From assembly GCF_002744755.1 (NCBI RefSeq), contig NZ_KZ319287.1, positions 124,001-188,000 of the forward strand: 64,000 nucleotides of DNA, written 5' to 3'. The translations under genes and the position numbers were made by a program. Positions 61,599 through 64,000 of the stretch are shown here, piece after piece. The notes beneath the pieces are model-generated. The model was given only the letters and a program-made list of their open reading frames with translations, did no database searches and had not been told where the DNA came from. Source of the DNA: Leeuwenhoekiella nanhaiensis. Lineage in GTDB: Bacteria > Bacteroidota > Bacteroidia > Flavobacteriales > Flavobacteriaceae. How positions within the stretch are numbered: position 1 is the stretch's first letter; each line of letters starts with the position of its first letter.

Positions 61599-64000
61599 AT
61601 GAAAAAAAACTACTCGAGGCACATTCTTTTGGCTTCTGTTCTTAGTTTGAGTTTGTGTGGTCTTCACGCTCAAAAGAAGAATGCAGAACAAACTTCAGAG
61701 AAAAAGCCCGTTCAGGCTTTGGGTCTCTTCAAATTAGATCGCGTGCAGTCTAAATCGATGACTGGTCCACGTGCTATTCTGGGCTCTCAGCTGGAGCTCA
61801 CTGATGCAAATACCTTTACTCAGGTTGACCTGATTTCTGAAAAGTCAGGGATGCAACATCAGCGTTTTGATCAGTATTACGATAAGGTACGTGTAGAATT
61901 TTCGAGCCCGGTGATTCATTCAGAAAAAGGAATACCTGTCGCAATTAGTGGGGAGTTTTATGCTGTGAAGGACTTAAGCACAACTCCTGCAATCAGCGCT
62001 CAACAGGGTTTTCAAAATGCGTTGCGCCAGGTTGGGGCACAACAGTATTTATGGGAATATCCTGATGCTGCTCAGGAAATTGACTATCAAAAACCGGAAG
62101 GCGAACTGGTTGTTCTGCCCTATATAACCGATGCCGGGACTACAATGAAACTGGCCTATAAGTATGATATCTATGCCACCTATCCGCTAAGCAGAGGTGA
62201 GGTTTATGTAGATGCACAAAAAGGCGAGGTGTTATTTTACAACAGTATTATTAAGCACGTAGATAGTTTTGGCCACGTGGGTGAAATCGCTGCAACTGTA
62301 AAAACTGCTGACGAAGCTAAAAAGGCTTTGGAGAATTACGATGCTTTAGCCTACATTACCGGTAGTGCCGCCACCCGTTATAGCGGTACGCGTTCTATAG
62401 AAACTGCTCTAAGTGGCGGAAGCTATATTCTTGCCGATGCAGGAAGAAAACTATACACCCGTGATGCTAAAAATCAGGCGCCGGGCTCAACCTATCCCTA
62501 CATTAACAACTACGACCAGTTTACAGATAACGACAATAACTGGACAAGTGCAGAACACAGTGTAAACAAAGATGACGCGGCATTAGATGCACACTGGGGT
62601 GCGATGATGACCTATGACTACTTTTTAAGTCAGCACAACCGCAACTCCTATGACAATAACGGAGCTCAAATACGCAGTTATGTGCACGTAGATGTGAACT
62701 ACGACAACGCATTCTGGAATGGTTCGGTTATGTCTTATGGAGACGGTTCTTCAAACGGACAGGAAGGTAACGGCTATTTTGATGCCTTAACTTCTCTTGA
62801 CGTGGCAGCTCACGAAATAGGTCATGCAGTCTGTACCTATACGGCAAACCTGGCTTATCAGCGCGAATCAGGGGGTCTTAATGAAGGCTTCTCAGATATC
62901 TGGGGTGCTGCTGTTGAATTTTATGCTAAAGGAAACGGCAACGAGACCAATCCCAATCCTGAAATTTGGCTGATTGGTGATGAGATTGACCGCAGAGCAG
63001 GCTCAGCAGCCCTGCGTTCTATGTCAGATCCAAAATCTTTAGGGCAACCCGACACCTACGGCGGTACATACTGGAAAGAGCCTAATTGTGGTACACCTAC
63101 CCGAACTAACGATTATTGCGGGGTACATACCAATTCCGGGGTTTTAAATCACTGGTTTTACCTGACTTCTGTGGGAGGAGCAGGCACGAATGATGTGGGA
63201 GATTCTTATTCGGTTAACGGAATCGGCGTTACTAAAGCTGCATGCATCAGCTACAGAACCGAGTCGCTTTACCTTTCTTCCAACTCAACCTATGCAGATG
63301 CACGTGCTGCGAGTATTCAGGCGGCTATAGATCTTTATGGTGCCGGTGGTGCCGAAGAGCAGGCCGTAACCAATGCCTGGTATGCGGTCAACGTGGGCAG
63401 TGCCTATGGAGAAACACCTCCGGTAGAATACTGTACGTCTCAGGGCAATAGTGTAGCAGATGAGTACATAGGCCGGGTACAGTTGGGAAGCATTGATAAC
63501 ACCAGTGGCGCTTCAAGCGGATATACCAATCATACAGCAATCAGTACCGAATTGACTCGTGGAAGCGCTGCAACCATAACCATCACTCCGGTTTGGAGGG
63601 GAACTGTTTATGCGGAAGGTTATGCGGTATGGATAGATTACAACCAAAACGGAAGCTTTACCGATAACGGCGAATTGGTATTTAGCCGTGCGGCTTCAAC
63701 CAGCACTTCAGTTAGCGGAAGCTTTACCGTTCCTGCTTCAGCATTAGATGGTTCTACCCGTATGCGTGTTTCTATGAAATACAATGGAATTCCATCTTCT
63801 TGCGAAACCTTTAGCTACGGGGAAGTGGAAGATTATACCATCACTTTTGGAGGTGGTACTGCAGATACTGAAGCTCCATCAGCCCCCACAAATCTTGCTG
63901 CCTCTAACATAACCGAAACCACTTTAGATTTAAACTGGAATGCTTCCACAGATAACGTGGGTGTAACCGGTTATGATGTATATCAGGGAGCCAGCCTTTT
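61599..64000 (+). CDS. Secreted M4 (thermolysin-like) metalloprotease with GEVED and fibronectin III domains, 5' part
   Basis: Start ATG at 61599; the frame runs off the window, 800 codons visible. Signal peptide (cut after LHAQ, about residue 26), FTP-like propeptide to about residue 230, then the M4 catalytic domain: HEIGH at 405-409 (zinc His pair and Glu406), N-E-G-x-S-D with the third zinc ligand Glu429, and [14 protein letters not shown] with the transition-state His. A GEVED module follows (IDYNQNGSF ... YGEVEDYTI, about 640-755), then a fibronectin III repeat starting near 765. Such modular proteins are normally T9SS cargo; the C-terminal sorting domain would be outside the window. 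Confidence 0.93.
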   Translation, partial: MKKNYSRHILLASVLSLSLCGLHAQKKNAEQTSEKKPVQALGLFKLDRVQSKSMTGPRAILGSQLELTDANTFTQVDLISEKSGMQHQRFDQYYDKVRVEFSSPVIHSEKGIPVAISGEFYAVKDLSTTPAISAQQGFQNALRQVGAQQYLWEYPDAAQEIDYQKPEGELVVLPYITDAGTTMKLAYKYDIYATYPLSRGEVYVDAQKGEVLFYNSIIKHVDSFGHVGEIAATVKTADEAKKALENYDALAYITGSAATRYSGTRSIETALSGGSYILADAGRKLYTRDAKNQAPGSTYPYINNYDQFTDNDNNWTSAEHSVNKDDAALDAHWGAMMTYDYFLSQHNRNSYDNNGAQIRSYVHVDVNYDNAFWNGSVMSYGDGSSNGQEGNGYFDALTSLDVAAHEIGHAVCTYTANLAYQRESGGLNEGFSDIWGAAVEFYAKGNGNETNPNPEIWLIGDEIDRRAGSAALRSMSDPKSLGQPDTYGGTYWKEPNCGTPTRTNDYCGVHTNSGVLNHWFYLTSVGGAGTNDVGDSYSVNGIGVTKAACISYRTESLYLSSNSTYADARAASIQAAIDLYGAGGAEEQAVTNAWYAVNVGSAYGETPPVEYCTSQGNSVADEYIGRVQLGSIDNTSGASSGYTNHTAISTELTRGSAATITITPVWRGTVYAEGYAVWIDYNQNGSFTDNGELVFSRAASTSTSVSGSFTVPASALDGSTRMRVSMKYNGIPSSCETFSYGEVEDYTITFGGGTADTEAPSAPTNLAASNITETTLDLNWNASTDNVGVTGYDVYQGASL

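Noticed and set aside
62521-63451. Short frames on both strands over the protease gene near 62521 and 63242
   Set aside because: Both overlap the catalytic and C-terminal region of the M4 protease frame, which runs without a stop to the window end.

Overview
The window is a chromosomal segment of a marine-type member of the Flavobacteriaceae (Bacteroidota). This rests on the type IX secretion and gliding genes sprE/porW and gldH, the split F-type ATPase operon (atpBEFHAG present, atpD and atpC absent), many lineage-restricted families (DUF6909, DUF6341, DUF6427, DUF4254, DUF5687, DUF6168, DUF4292), Bacteroidota-type promoters (TTG/TTTG, about 20 bases, TAnnTTTG), and a secreted M4 protease with GEVED and fibronectin modules. 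A Leeuwenhoekiella-like genus is a guess only. No rRNA, tRNA, CRISPR array, prophage or intact insertion sequence was seen.

Layout. 1-1.1 kb: 3' part of a DUF6909 gene. 1.1-11.4 kb: a polysaccharide locus with a chain-length-determinant-like protein, flippase, two GT4 enzymes, two polymerase/ligase-type membrane proteins, an initiating sugar-phosphate transferase, a GT2 enzyme and a PaaK/CapK-like ligase. 11.5-18.7 kb: purD, DUF6341/DUF6427, a nuclease-like gene coupled to a DNA adenine methylase, DUF4254 with a GT9 enzyme, a cloverleaf-like repeat, and a nitronate-monooxygenase-type enzyme. 18.8-24.1 kb: a PaaE-like reductase, a DUF5687/ABC pair, a ParE/RelE-type toxin-antitoxin pair and a lipoprotein, with short intergenic repeats between them.

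24.3-33.4 kb: sprE/porW, bactofilin and the ATP synthase operon, with an S23-type four-helix-bundle gene between atpA and atpG. 33.5-42.8 kb: a lipoprotein, a second flippase, dut, MOSC protein, nucleotidyltransferase, TPR protein, DUF4292 lipoprotein, EnvC-like factor and a secreted M20 hydrolase. 42.9-51.2 kb: thioesterase, HU-like/SPOR membrane protein, dprA, trpS, plsC, and a minus-strand run of recA, lipoprotein, ECF sigma factor and a membrane-anchored beta-barrel protein.

51.2-64 kb: a structured noncoding RNA candidate, trhO, ricT-like gene, gldH, a class A PBP, the two subunits of a 3-oxoacid CoA-transferase with a peroxiredoxin between them, a second small RNA candidate with GGAG loops, a fused oligopeptide ABC ATPase, and the 5' part of an M4 protease gene.

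Functionally the window is mostly cell-envelope biology (polysaccharide export, peptidoglycan, T9SS/gliding) and energy metabolism. The most unusual parts are the two uncharacterised structured RNAs (51.5 kb and 59.5 kb), the nuclease/methylase pair at 14.1-15.7 kb, and two proteins that join a cytoplasmic module to an envelope module (43.5 kb and 47.6 kb).
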